A DNA stretch of 64,000 bases from an uncultured Collinsella sp. (GTDB lineage: Bacteria; Actinomycetota; Coriobacteriia; Coriobacteriales; Coriobacteriaceae), in the NCBI GenBank assembly GCA_900549745.1, contig URPJ01000013.1, forward strand, positions 1 to 64,000, in the 5' to 3' direction. The translations under genes were made by a program, and so were the position numbers. The notes under the pieces were generated by a model. It ran no database searches. It was not told the DNA's origin and saw only the letters and a list, made by a program, of their open reading frames with translations. Below are positions 24,930 through 34,031 of the stretch, one piece after another; position 1 is the first letter of the stretch, and every line of letters begins with the position of its first letter.

Positions 24930-26108
24930 TTACTTGCCGTTGACGATGCGCTCGACGTCGGAAGCGATCATGAACTCCTCGTCCGTGGGGATGACGAAAA
25001 TCTTGACCTTGGAATCCTTGGCAGACAGGCACCAAGCGCCGTCACCACGCAGGGCGTTGCGGGCATGATCCATCTTGACGCCCATAAAGGCCAGACGGTC
25101 GGCAACGCCGGCGCGAACAGCCGGAGCGTGCTCGCCGATACCGGCAGTAAAGACCAGGGTGTCCATACCGCACATAGAAGTAGCCATCTCGGCAGCCTTG
25201 GCGGCAATCTTGTAGACAAACATGTCGAAGGCGAGCTGAGCATCGGGGTCACCAGCGGCGGCGAGCTCCTCGACGTTGCGGCAGTCGTTGGTCTTGCCGC
25301 CGGTCACAGCCAAAAGGCCGGACTTCTTGTTCATCATCTCGTCGACCTCGTCGAAGGTGTAGCCGCCTTCGCGCTGCAGGTAGCACACGGTAGCCGGGTC
25401 GATGGAGCCGCAGCGGGTGCCCATCATGACGCCGTCGAGCGGGGTGAGGCCCATGGTGGTGTCCATGCACTTGCCGTCCTCGATGGCGCACAGGGAAGCG
25501 CCGGAGCCGATATGGCACACGACGACCTTGCGAGCCTCGCCGTTGGTCATCTCGGCGACCTTCTTGGAGATGTAACGGTAGCTGGTGCCGTGGGCGCCGT
25601 ACTTACGGATGTGCAGCTTGTCGCAAACATCCTTGGGCAGGGCGTAAGTCTTGGCGACCTCGGGCATGTTGAAGTGGAAAGCGGTGTCGTAGACCGTGAC
25701 GTTGGGCAGGTCGGGATACTGCTCGAGGCAGTACTCGATAACGTTGGCCTCGGGGTTGTTGTGCAGCGGCGCCAGCGGGGCGACCTCGCGGATCTTGGCG
25801 AGGACGTCCTCGTCGACGAGGGAGGAATCGCCGAAGTACCAGCCGCCCTGAACGATACGGTGACCAATGCCCTCGATCTTGACGCCGTTGGCCTCGAGGT
25901 CCTTCAGAACGACCTCGATGGCGACCTTGTGGTCGGGGAACTCGATGTTCTCGGTCACCTTCTTGGAACCGTTGGCAGCGTGGGTGAAGGTACCGCCGGT
26001 AAAGCAGACGCGCTCGCAGGAGCCCTTTGCGGACACCTTGTGGGACTTGGTATCGATGACCTGATACTTAAGGGTCGAAGATCCTGCGTTGACGACCAGA
26101 ACGTTCAT
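24930..26108 (-). CDS. ackA: Acetate kinase, paralogue 2
   Basis: Second acetate kinase of exactly 392 residues, with the same motifs (VLVVNAGSSTLKYQVI, YDTAFHFNMP, HIGSGASLCAI, GLTPLDGVMMGTRCGS, FTAGIGEHAPAVR). It differs from paralogue 1 throughout, notably in the 38-60 and 345-375 regions, so this is an old duplication. TAGGGAGACAC lies upstream of ATG. Both appear catalytically intact; one may prefer propionate or another short acid, but nothing in the sequence decides that. Confidence 0.95.
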   Translation of the reverse strand: MNVLVVNAGSSTLKYQVIDTKSHKVSAKGSCERVCFTGGTFTHAANGSKKVTENIEFPDHKVAIEVVLKDLEANGVKIEGIGHRIVQGGWYFGDSSLVDEDVLAKIREVAPLAPLHNNPEANVIEYCLEQYPDLPNVTVYDTAFHFNMPEVAKTYALPKDVCDKLHIRKYGAHGTSYRYISKKVAEMTNGEARKVVVCHIGSGASLCAIEDGKCMDTTMGLTPLDGVMMGTRCGSIDPATVCYLQREGGYTFDEVDEMMNKKSGLLAVTGGKTNDCRNVEELAAAGDPDAQLAFDMFVYKIAAKAAEMATSMCGMDTLVFTAGIGEHAPAVRAGVADRLAFMGVKMDHARNALRGDGAWCLSAKDSKVKIFVIPTDEEFMIASDVERIVNGK

Positions 26109-26161
26109 GTGTCTCCCTACTAACAGGCGGTGTGGCGCCGCCAGGTTACATACGCTTCAAT

Positions 26162-26195
26162 AATAAACCCAAACGCCCTCGCGCTCGGGTTTATT
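26162..26195 (-). terminator. Terminator of the MFS gene
   Basis: AATAAACCC/GGGTTTATT arms with a GC-rich loop, between the MFS stop and the ackA2 start. Confidence 0.5.
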
Positions 26196-26210
26196 GCGTT
26201 GATATATAAG

Positions 26211-27389
26211 TTATCGGTGCCTAAATACGCATGGCCTTTGACTTGTAAGACGAAATAGCGCGGGGATATACACCAAAGAAGAAATCCCGAGCGCGACAAG
26301 CAATATGACTCGAATGTCCGCGATGCTGCTCAACGCAGCATTGAACAGATAGAAAAGGATGGCACCCACCGCCACCATCTGGCTTTGAACCGAAATCAGT
26401 GAACAGCGCATCGAAGAATCGGCAGCATTTTGAAAAATTGAGTATTTAATTGGAGCAAATAACGAGTAGGCGACCGTCTGCAACACATAGAACACGGGCA
26501 GCAAATAGACCGGAGTAAAGGGAATCAAAAATAGAGCAGTCAGGGAAAGGCGCACGATGCCGCAAATACGCGCAAAACGGCCCTTGTCGACATGAGCAAT
26601 CACACTGGGCACAATAAGCCCCATGGAGGCCGAGGCAAGGAGCTGGACCGCAATGATCACACCCGAAGCGACGGCATTCATTCCGCGACCCGCAAGCAAC
26701 AGTGAGAAAAAGTCTTCCAGGGCGACAAAAGCAAAAGCCTGAGAACAGTCCATGATGAACGCTGAACGAAGAATGCCATTACACGCAATAGCAGCACCGA
26801 TCATCTTCGGGCTAATTCCACGCTCAGGTGTCCCCGCAGTGCTCCCTCTTTGCATCTCAGGAATGCAGACAACGACAACCAACGTCAACACCATTGCGAT
26901 GGTATCTGCCGAAAGACCAATGAGATATGCACCGACAGACGAAATGAAACCGCCCACGCAAGCGGAGATGGCATAAGAGGCATAGAAAACAAATCGCTCA
27001 ACGACATTAAGTCTTACGAGCTGGTCCTGAGAGACGCTGTCAATGTAAATCGCTTCGATGGATCCGCTCACACATGCAACGGCAAAACCTTTAAGAGCAA
27101 ACGCACCGATTAAAAGCAGAGGAGAACGGACGAGAAGCAGGGCGGCGTAGTATCCAAGCATTCCCACGACGCCAACGAGGCCGCTTGTCTTTCGTCCAAA
27201 CCTATCAGCAATATAGCCAGTGGGAACTTCAAGGATGAACTTGCTCACTTGATATGCAATCATCATGCTAGAAATCGCCACCATCGAGAATCCGACGAAT
27301 TCAAGGTAAACCGTCAGAAAATACAAGATGGTGCTGAAGTTCGACAGAAAAACGAACGTCATATAAAGCAAAACCGTACGGTTTTTCAT
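26211..27389 (-). CDS. MFS transporter
   Basis: Major facilitator superfamily membrane protein, about 392 residues and 12 hydrophobic segments. It has the GYIADRFGRKTSGL loop 2-3 motif characteristic of MFS. Substrate unknown; the layout fits drug-exporter-like families. ATG 27389 has GGAGG 7 nt upstream; the frame upstream to 27461 is probably not translated. It lies downstream of a LysR regulator on the same strand, which may control it. Base composition is lower in GC than the neighbouring ackA genes, a possible sign of acquisition. Confidence 0.85.
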   Translation of the reverse strand: MKNRTVLLYMTFVFLSNFSTILYFLTVYLEFVGFSMVAISSMMIAYQVSKFILEVPTGYIADRFGRKTSGLVGVVGMLGYYAALLLVRSPLLLIGAFALKGFAVACVSGSIEAIYIDSVSQDQLVRLNVVERFVFYASYAISACVGGFISSVGAYLIGLSADTIAMVLTLVVVVCIPEMQRGSTAGTPERGISPKMIGAAIACNGILRSAFIMDCSQAFAFVALEDFFSLLLAGRGMNAVASGVIIAVQLLASASMGLIVPSVIAHVDKGRFARICGIVRLSLTALFLIPFTPVYLLPVFYVLQTVAYSLFAPIKYSIFQNAADSSMRCSLISVQSQMVAVGAILFYLFNAALSSIADIRVILLVALGISSLVYIPALFRLTSQRPCVFRHR

Positions 27390-27509
27390 ACTCCGCCCTC
27401 CAAGAGTCAGCAATCTAAAATCGGAATCTTGGAAAAGCATGAGGGCAGAGCCGTCAGTCATGTGTTACAAGGCGTCAACATTCACTTGACGCCACGAGGC
27501 CAAATGGCC

Positions 27510-28400
27510 TCACGAAGCAAGGTGACGCAATAGGTGAAGAAATACCGTCTGGTGTCGATCGGTCCAGGCATTTTGTCGATAGCAAAAGTAGATGGGCAAG
27601 GCTACGTCATGCGAGCCTTCAATGGAACACTCGCTCACTTCCAGTCCATCTGATGCGAGAGAAGAGCCAGAAAAGCTCAATATCAATCCCCCGGCTTGAA
27701 GAAACTCAGTCTGCGCCCTGTTTCCGTATTCGACATCGCGAAAGCGGAAATTAACCAGCTGGGCTTCGGGGCATTGATTGATTGCATTGAGACAGGGTGA
27801 CAAATTAATGGGAACAGCGAGCCTGCCGCCCAGTAACTCACGAATGGTCATAGCGTCAACAGATTGATGACCAGCTGGGCATGAAAGAACCTTGAGCTCC
27901 TTTTCACCCAAGTATTTCGAAGAAAGGACACTATCCCTTGGTTCCTCAAATGAGATGGCCGCATCCGAAATGCCAAGCACAAGTGATTCAAAGCATGTGG
28001 CCGTTGGCTGATGCCAAACATCAAGGTGAATCTGAGGGTGCGAGCTTTCAAACGAGTCGTACCAGTTTTCGGAAAAAAGACGCCCCCGCCCGTGAAGACA
28101 GGGGGCGTAAAGACGGAAATGGCCGTCGGGCGAAACGCCGCCGTTCCCCGATTGAGCGTACTTTTTGAGATCGTCGACTTGCGCCAGGATCACGCGTGCA
28201 CGATGCGCAAATTCTCTGCCCGCCGGAGACAAAACAGCCTCCCCCGCCGATCGGTCGAGCAAAACAATCTGATACTCAGATTCCAACTTTTTTATTGCCG
28301 ACGAAACGGCCTGCGGACTCACGTGAACGGCGCGAGCCGCTTTGCGCACGCCGCCATAGTTCGCTACCGCTTGAAGGTATTCGAGTTGAGAAAGCTGCAT
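27510..28400 (-). CDS. LysR family transcription regulator
   Basis: 296-residue LysR-type regulator. The N-terminal winged helix is clear (LEYLQAVANYGGVRKAARAVHVSPQAVSSAIKKLE, residues 7-41), followed by the linker helix and a periplasmic-binding-like effector domain. The ligand is not predictable. GGAG lies 7 nt before the ATG. The adjacent downstream MFS gene is the likely target. It follows the HIT-family gene by 41 nt on the same strand. Confidence 0.9.
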   Translation of the reverse strand: MQLSQLEYLQAVANYGGVRKAARAVHVSPQAVSSAIKKLESEYQIVLLDRSAGEAVLSPAGREFAHRARVILAQVDDLKKYAQSGNGGVSPDGHFRLYAPCLHGRGRLFSENWYDSFESSHPQIHLDVWHQPTATCFESLVLGISDAAISFEEPRDSVLSSKYLGEKELKVLSCPAGHQSVDAMTIRELLGGRLAVPINLSPCLNAINQCPEAQLVNFRFRDVEYGNRAQTEFLQAGGLILSFSGSSLASDGLEVSECSIEGSHDVALPIYFCYRQNAWTDRHQTVFLHLLRHLAS

Positions 28401-28441
28401 AGATTACTCCAAAGGCAGCCAAGTCGACGGGCCGTGCGTCC

Positions 28442-28777
28442 TCAGATGAGGTTCTCGCCCAGGTTCTTGCCGCCGAGAACGTGCATGTGGAAGTGCATGA
28501 CGGTCTGGCCGGCGTTGACGCCCTTGTTGGAGATGACGCGGAAACCGTCCTCCAAGCCCTTGGCCTTAGCGACCTCCTGGATGGCGTGAGCCATGGCGCC
28601 CATGGTCTCGGCCGGCACGTTATCGGCGATATCGCTGTAGTGCTTCTTGGGGATCACGAGCGTGTGGACCGGCGCCTGGGGGTTGAGGTCGTCGAAGGCG
28701 ATGACCTGGTCGTCCTCATAGACAACGGTCGAGGGGATCTCGTGGTTGGCAATTTTGCAGAAGATGCAATCGCACAT
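28442..28777 (-). CDS. HIT family hydrolase
   Basis: 111-residue histidine triad protein, HINT-like nucleotide phosphoramidate hydrolase. CDCIFCKIANHEIPS (Zn-ligand-like Cys pair) begins the protein, and the catalytic HxHxH triad is HFHMHVLGG near the end. ATG 28777 is supported by AAAGGA 7 nt upstream. It follows xseA and xseB on the same strand, probably as a housekeeping transcript. Confidence 0.92.
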   Translation of the reverse strand: MCDCIFCKIANHEIPSTVVYEDDQVIAFDDLNPQAPVHTLVIPKKHYSDIADNVPAETMGAMAHAIQEVAKAKGLEDGFRVISNKGVNAGQTVMHFHMHVLGGKNLGENLI

Positions 28778-28826
28778 GGTTGGTTCCTTTCTCACAGACC
28801 AAGGTAATTATATTTGGTCGGGATGG

Positions 28827-29093
28827 TTAGAACGAGAGGTTGTCGTCGGTGTTGGCGGCTTCGCCGTCGGCGAGCACGTCGTTGCCGTCGACGTCCTTAA
28901 GGAGCACCGAGACCTTCTGCTCGGCATCAGCCAGGCGGGTACGCAGGCTCTTGAGAAGCTCGACGCCGCGGGTGTAGCTCTCGAGCGACTCCTCGAGCTC
29001 CATATCGCCCGACTCCAGGCTGCGGATAATGAGCTCCAGCTCCTGTGAGGCCTGCTTATACGTAAGCTGCTCGACCGGGGTCTTCTCTGCCAT
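28827..29093 (-). CDS. xseB: Exodeoxyribonuclease VII small subunit
   Basis: 88-residue XseB: LTYKQASQELELIIRSLESGDMELEESLESY is the diagnostic helical hairpin. It associates with XseA to degrade single-stranded DNA. AAGGAAAC precedes the ATG, 42 nt after the xseA stop. The acidic tail after residue 70 is typically variable. Confidence 0.93.
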   Translation of the reverse strand: MAEKTPVEQLTYKQASQELELIIRSLESGDMELEESLESYTRGVELLKSLRTRLADAEQKVSVLLKDVDGNDVLADGEAANTDDNLSF

Positions 29094-29135
29094 ATCTGTT
29101 TCCTTCCCTAAAGGTCTATCACCATAAAACGCGGT

Positions 29136-30587
29136 CTACTCAACCGTATCGACGGTTGCTGCCACGTTACCATCCGCCATACGCACGCGGATGGCGTCAC
29201 CGGGCTTAAAAGTCTTAGCGCTCGTAGCCACGCCGCCATCGCTGTATGCGATGGAGTAGCCGCGGGCAAGCACCTTGAGCGGCGACAGGGCGTCGAGCGA
29301 GGCCGCTGCACGGCCTAAGTCAGACGCAGGCTTGCTCAACATCGTGCGTCCCTGATGCTCCAGACGGGAACTCGCGAGCGTGAGCGCATGGCGCTTGCCA
29401 TCGAGCCCCGAGGTGCTTGCGACCAAGCGCTCGGGCAGGCGCTCGAAGTTGGAGCGGAAGGCACCGACCGAGCGCGCAATGGCGCCCGACAGGCGATCGG
29501 CCGTCAGGGCAAGCTCCGACTCGCGACGCTCAACCATAAACGTTGGATCGTTCAGGCACGGGCGGCACGCGGCCGCATCGAGCGCATCGCCCAAGCGCGC
29601 CGTATAGGTATCCCAGGCACGCCGACCGCGCTGGTCGAGCATCTCCAGATCGACCTGATCCGACCCGATCATCGATGCCATCGCGGCACCCAGGCGCTGA
29701 TGACGCGTCTCGAGCACGTCTGCCAGCTCCGTCATGGCAGGTGCCACGGATTCTGCCGCTGCCGTGGGCGTGGAGGCACGACGGTCGCTCACCATATCGC
29801 AGATCGAGGTATCGGGCTCATGGCCAATACCGGTCACCACAGGCACGGGACAGGCCGCCACCGCGCGAGCAAGCTCTTCGTCGTTAAAGGTCATAAGATC
29901 CTCGAAGGAACCGCCGCCACGCACGAGCAAAATGCAATCGGGCGCCGGCGTAATGGCAGCGGCGCGGCGCAAGCCTTCAATAAGCTCGGCAGGCGCACCC
30001 TCGCCTTGGACCTTGGCGCCCACGCAAACGAGCTCGACAAGTGGGTTGCGACGGCGCAGCGTACGCTTGACGTCGTCGATCACGGCGCCGGAAAGCGAGG
30101 TGACGACCGCCACGCGCGAGCAAAACACCGGAATACGACGCTTGCGGGACTCATCCATCAAGCCCTCGCGACGTAGCTTTTCGGCCAGCTGTGCCACCTG
30201 CTGACGCAGCAGGCCCTCCCCCGCTAGCGAGAACGAGCGGGCGACAAAGCTCATACGGCCCGTGGGCTTGTAGAGATTGAAGCTGCCCTTAAAGCTCACC
30301 TGCATACCGTCACGCAAATCGAAGGTGCGCTTAAGATAGGCGCCCTTCCAGATGATGCAGTCGACGGCAGCCGAGTCGTCCTTGATCTGGAAGTAGCAGT
30401 GGCCGCTTCGGGCATTGGGGCCACGAAAGCCCGTGACCTCGCCCAAAACGCTCAGCTGCGGAATGGCATCGAGCGCACCAGCGGCGATCTCGACCGCCTG
30501 GCTCACGCTGAGCTCCTTGCGCTCCTGATCGTCCGAGCCGTCGAACTCGGCGGAAACGGCATTGCCGGTTAGATTCCAGCCTGCCAC
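29136..30587 (-). CDS. xseA: Exodeoxyribonuclease VII large subunit
   Basis: Catalytic large subunit of exonuclease VII, about 483 residues. N-terminal OB-fold (SVSQAVEIAAGALDAIPQLSVLGEVTGF, GHCYFQIKDD), then the catalytic region IPVFCSRVAVVTSLSGAVIDDV and CILLVRGGGSFEDLMTFNDEELARAVAACPVPVVTGIGHEPDTSI, then a coiled-coil tail. I prefer GTG at 30587, which has AAAGGAGG just upstream, over TTG 30614 or ATG 30605, which would place that ribosome site inside the gene. Confidence 0.92.
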   Translation of the reverse strand: MAGWNLTGNAVSAEFDGSDDQERKELSVSQAVEIAAGALDAIPQLSVLGEVTGFRGPNARSGHCYFQIKDDSAAVDCIIWKGAYLKRTFDLRDGMQVSFKGSFNLYKPTGRMSFVARSFSLAGEGLLRQQVAQLAEKLRREGLMDESRKRRIPVFCSRVAVVTSLSGAVIDDVKRTLRRRNPLVELVCVGAKVQGEGAPAELIEGLRRAAAITPAPDCILLVRGGGSFEDLMTFNDEELARAVAACPVPVVTGIGHEPDTSICDMVSDRRASTPTAAAESVAPAMTELADVLETRHQRLGAAMASMIGSDQVDLEMLDQRGRRAWDTYTARLGDALDAAACRPCLNDPTFMVERRESELALTADRLSGAIARSVGAFRSNFERLPERLVASTSGLDGKRHALTLASSRLEHQGRTMLSKPASDLGRAAASLDALSPLKVLARGYSIAYSDGGVATSAKTFKPGDAIRVRMADGNVAATVDTVE

Positions 30588-30702
30588 GCAGCCTCCTTTC
30601 GTCATCGTGCACAAGGGCTCCGGCCCTGCGCAAATTCAAGTCCAACACATAGTACAGCGCCGCGGGGACACAAATCTCCGCGGCGCCTGCCAAGCCAATT
30701 TG

Positions 30703-31407
30703 TTATCGGTTGGAGTTTCTGTTGTAGCGAGCCATAAGGTAGAGCAGCTGAATGATCGAAGTCAGCGCTGCGGCCACATAGGTAAGCGCGGCCGCCGTCA
30801 GCACCTTCTTGGCGCCGTTGACCTGCTTGGAACTCATACCCGACTGCTCGATGTACGCCACGGCACGTCGGCTAGCGTCAATCTCGACCGGCAACGTAAC
30901 GAGCTGGAACAGCACGCTAAACGAGAAGAAGATCAACGCGAGGGTCGTGAGCCCGGCAATGTTCATAAACAGGCCCAAGAGCAACACGATGGTCCAGGTG
31001 TTCTGGGTAAAGTTGACGACTGGGACCAGGGCGGTGCGCACCTTCATCATGGCGTAGCCGCTTTGACGCTGGGCGGCATGGCCCGCCTCGTGGCAGGCGA
31101 CGGCAACGCTTGCGACCGACCCGCCCGAACGGTTGGCGTCCGAGAGATACAGGTTGTTATCCTGCGGGTTGTAGTGGTCGGTAAGCTCGCCAGCCACGCC
31201 CTTGATACCCACGGCGTTGCAACCGTTGGCGTCGAGCATGCGGCGAGCAACCGCAGCGCCCGTGTCGCCGTCCGAGCGTACCTTGGACCACGTCTTGTAC
31301 GTCGAGTTGATATAGCTCTGCGCGGCAAGACCAAGCACCGTACAGACAAGAACAACCAGCAGGTACAGCGGGTCGATGCCAAAGCCGTATCCATAGTAAT
31401 AAGGCAT
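30703..31407 (-). CDS. YugP-type membrane zinc metallopeptidase
   Basis: 234-residue integral membrane protein of the putative neutral zinc metallopeptidase (YugP/PF04298) family. An N-terminal membrane segment (LYLLVVLVCTVLGLAAQ) is followed by catalytic HEAGHA (HExxH) in VACHEAGHAAQRQ and three more hydrophobic segments in the C-terminal half. Substrate unknown in any well-studied member. It is a single gene between xseA and rnd. Confidence 0.88.
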   Translation of the reverse strand: MPYYYGYGFGIDPLYLLVVLVCTVLGLAAQSYINSTYKTWSKVRSDGDTGAAVARRMLDANGCNAVGIKGVAGELTDHYNPQDNNLYLSDANRSGGSVASVAVACHEAGHAAQRQSGYAMMKVRTALVPVVNFTQNTWTIVLLLGLFMNIAGLTTLALIFFSFSVLFQLVTLPVEIDASRRAVAYIEQSGMSSKQVNGAKKVLTAAALTYVAAALTSIIQLLYLMARYNRNSNR

Positions 31408-31471
31408 GCGAATTCCTCCGAATCGAGTTACACGTTGGAGGCATTTTACCCACTCAAACGGCTAGGCTTCC

Positions 31472-32605
31472 TTACAGCAATTCGATTTTTCCGTCCTTCA
31501 CCGTCAGCCCCATATTGCCGGAGAGCAGATCGTCCAGGCGCGAACCCACAAGCTCAAAGCGCCAGCCTTCGCGCAGGGGGCTCTGCTCGGGATGCTCAAT
31601 GTAGTCAGCCAGATCATCGCGCGAGGCGATGACTGAGGTTGCCACGCCCGAGCGCTCGGCAACCAGGCGAATGAGCGCATACATCAGGTCCGTCACGCTC
31701 TCCAGCTCCGGCGAGATCTGACGGTGTCCGCGCACCATGAGCGGCAGACGATCGTGCGGGCAGCTCGCGCCGCGCTTGATGGCCATGAGCGCGCCGTCCA
31801 CGTCGCGCTCTCCCAGCTGATCGGTACCGCGGATACTGCGGAACTCCTCAACGCGCACGGGATTGCGCTTGACGAGCGCCAGCAGCGTATCGTCGGACAT
31901 GACCCACTTGCGCGGGATGTTGCGGCGCTCGGCACGGTCCTCGCGCCAAGCGGCAAGCTCGCGCGCGATGCCCAGCTGATGGCGGCTGCAGGAGTTGATG
32001 CGCTTGACCTTGCGGAACGCCTCGTGACGGTCGGCGCGATAGTGCGACTCATCGGCCAGCGGGCGCAGCTCGTCGAGCACCCAGTCCACGCGGCCCAGCT
32101 CGCGCAGGCGACTCATCATCTCGGTATAGGCGACGATCAAGTACTTGACGTCATCAATCGCGTACTCAATCTGCTTATCGGTCAGCGGGCGACGCGACCA
32201 GTCGGTCAGCGACTCGGTCTTGGGCAGCGAGACGCCGCAAAACGTCTGAACAAGCGCGCCATACGAAATCTGCTGGCGCTCGCCCAAAAAGGCAGCGGCG
32301 ACCTGCGTATCGAAAATCGGTCGTGGCAGCACGCCCACGGTATGGAGCATAACCTCCATATCCTGCGAGCAGGCGTGGAAGACCTTAGTCACGCTCTCGT
32401 CTGCCATAAGCTCGGCCAGCGGCGATAGGTCGTCGATTACCAGGGGATCGACCGCTACACTCTCGGCAGGGGTGGCAATCTGAACCAAACACAGACGCGG
32501 ATGGAACGTGCGCTCGCGCAAAAACTCGGTATCGACGGCAATCGCGTCGAACTCACGGGCGCGCTGGCAAAAGTCGAGTAGAGCCTGATGTGTGGAAATG
32601 TACAT
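31472..32605 (-). CDS. rnd: Ribonuclease D
   Basis: 3'-5' exoribonuclease in tRNA/stable RNA maturation, about 377 residues. DEDD catalytic residues are visible: D and E in AIAVDTEFLRE, D in VFHACSQDMEVML, and the YAIDDVKYLIVAY D/Y pair. HRDC domains follow (LVKRNPVRVEEFRSIRG). ATG 32605 starts the nuclease fold; the frame runs to a GTG at 32641 with no ribosome site. Confidence 0.9.
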   Translation of the reverse strand: MYISTHQALLDFCQRAREFDAIAVDTEFLRERTFHPRLCLVQIATPAESVAVDPLVIDDLSPLAELMADESVTKVFHACSQDMEVMLHTVGVLPRPIFDTQVAAAFLGERQQISYGALVQTFCGVSLPKTESLTDWSRRPLTDKQIEYAIDDVKYLIVAYTEMMSRLRELGRVDWVLDELRPLADESHYRADRHEAFRKVKRINSCSRHQLGIARELAAWREDRAERRNIPRKWVMSDDTLLALVKRNPVRVEEFRSIRGTDQLGERDVDGALMAIKRGASCPHDRLPLMVRGHRQISPELESVTDLMYALIRLVAERSGVATSVIASRDDLADYIEHPEQSPLREGWRFELVGSRLDDLLSGNMGLTVKDGKIELL

Positions 32606-32703
32606 ATCAACCCATCGAATAAGGTTAGGCCCGAAAAACACGGGTAGGATATCGGCATTGCCTTACAACTATACTCGGTTAGTCACAGAACGGGAACGTA
32701 AGT

Positions 32704-33621
32704 ATGCGCTGCCTTATCATCCACAACCCGGCATCGGGCCCCAGCTCAGATGAAATCTACGCATTCACGCACGCCCTTGCACAGGGCGGCGACGAAGTCG
32801 TGATGCGCTTTATCGGCGATGGCATGGAGCCCGAGGACGCCGTGGCAGACGTTCGCGAGTTCGACCGCGTGGTCGTCTCGGGCGGCGACGGCACCGTCTC
32901 CAACGTGCTCGACCAGATGCGCGGCTGCGGCGTCCCCACGCTCGTTTTCCCCTCCGGCACGGCCTGCCTGTTCTTTAACAACATCGGCAATGCCCCCGAG
33001 GCAGCGGCGCTTGCCAAGGCATGTCGCGCCGGCCGCACGGTCAAAGTAGACATGGGCGAGCTCTTTTGGCTCGACGAGAACGGCAACGAAAAGCGCCATG
33101 GCTTTATCATCATCGCCGGTTCGGGCTTTGACGCCGAGATCATGATGAAGGCCGCCCCCACCAAAAACGACATCGGCGAGATCGCCTACTTCCTCTCCGC
33201 TCTCGCCACGCCCAACCCCACGGTGGCGCACTTTACCATTGAGCATGATGGCATTGTTGAGGAGCTCGACGGCATCTGCTGCATGGCGGGCAACACGTCT
33301 GTCATCCAAAACGACATCAACCTGTTCCCCAACTGCCGTATGAACGACGGCATGGTCGACATCGTCGTTATTGAGCCCGTGCGCACGGTGCAGTTGCTCC
33401 CCACGGTAATCACCGCCGCGCTCGACCCCGCCGGCAAGGTACTCGGCCGCCCGCAGTTTAAGATCATCCAGACCAAAGAAGCCAAGATTACCTGCACGCC
33501 ATCGCTCGGCATGCAGTTTGATGGCGAGATCATCTCCAGCAACTCCGGCGTCTTTGGCGCCCGCGCGCTTCCGCAATGTCTCGACCTCATCGTCGACGAA
33601 TTCTCACCGCTCGGTAAATAG
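32704..33621 (+). CDS. Diacylglycerol kinase family lipid kinase
   Basis: 305-residue DAGK catalytic-domain protein (YegS/DgkB-like). The nucleotide site VVVSGGDGTVSNVLDQM and PSGTACLFFNNIG are clear, with a C-terminal beta-sandwich. It probably phosphorylates a membrane lipid such as diacylglycerol or undecaprenol; which is not decidable. A 30-codon membrane microprotein follows 9 nt after the stop with a consensus ribosome site, so the two are co-transcribed. Confidence 0.9.
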   Translation: MRCLIIHNPASGPSSDEIYAFTHALAQGGDEVVMRFIGDGMEPEDAVADVREFDRVVVSGGDGTVSNVLDQMRGCGVPTLVFPSGTACLFFNNIGNAPEAAALAKACRAGRTVKVDMGELFWLDENGNEKRHGFIIIAGSGFDAEIMMKAAPTKNDIGEIAYFLSALATPNPTVAHFTIEHDGIVEELDGICCMAGNTSVIQNDINLFPNCRMNDGMVDIVVIEPVRTVQLLPTVITAALDPAGKVLGRPQFKIIQTKEAKITCTPSLGMQFDGEIISSNSGVFGARALPQCLDLIVDEFSPLGK

Positions 33622-33630
33622 GAGGACCCC

Positions 33631-33723
33631 ATGAACGACAATCCCCTGCTCGGCTTTATCGTCATTGTTCTGGCCATGCTCGTCGGCTATGCGATCAACG
33701 TGATTCACCGCCGAAAGAAGTAA
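33631..33723 (+). CDS. 30-residue single-pass membrane microprotein
   Basis: Short ORF with AGGAGG 6 nt before the ATG, too short for ordinary gene calling. It begins MNDNPLLGF, has one hydrophobic helix (IVIVLAMLVGYAINVI) and a basic end HRRKK, the layout of an N-out/C-in membrane peptide. It lies between the lipid kinase and their shared terminator. It may modulate or anchor the kinase, but nothing beyond position supports that. Confidence 0.7.
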   Translation: MNDNPLLGFIVIVLAMLVGYAINVIHRRKK

Positions 33724-33756
33724 ATCCACATTGGTATGATATTCATCCAGTTATCG

Positions 33757-33797
33757 ACTCTCCCGCTGTTTATGCAAATCCTAAACAGCGGGAGAGT
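33757..33797 (+). terminator. Terminator of lipid kinase operon
   Basis: Perfect 16-bp arms (33757-33772/33782-33797) with a 9-nt loop, followed by TTTTCTTTTTG. Confidence 0.88.
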
Positions 33798-34031
33798 TTT
33801 CTTTTTGAGCGCCGTCTAATGCTTTATTCAGCTACAGTAAATGCAGGGTGCCTTTATTTAACTAAAGCCATAAAATGAGTATTATTATCCGTTCATCGTA
33901 TATTTCCACACGCTCATCGAGTAAAAGCTGTTGTCGAGTGAATACTCTTTACACTTCCTTTAGGCTAGTAGATGTATTTATTAGCTGAAACTCCGTACGG
34001 TTTCGCGGGGTTTCAACAGTTGGGAGGGATT
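33798..34031. other. AT-rich leader of the C69 dipeptidase gene
   Basis: No ORF of its own. A GAAACTCCG/CGGGGTTTC hairpin with one G-U pair (33988-34013) sits shortly before the GGGAGGG ribosome site, and could influence translation. Candidate promoter elements are not clear. Confidence 0.4.
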
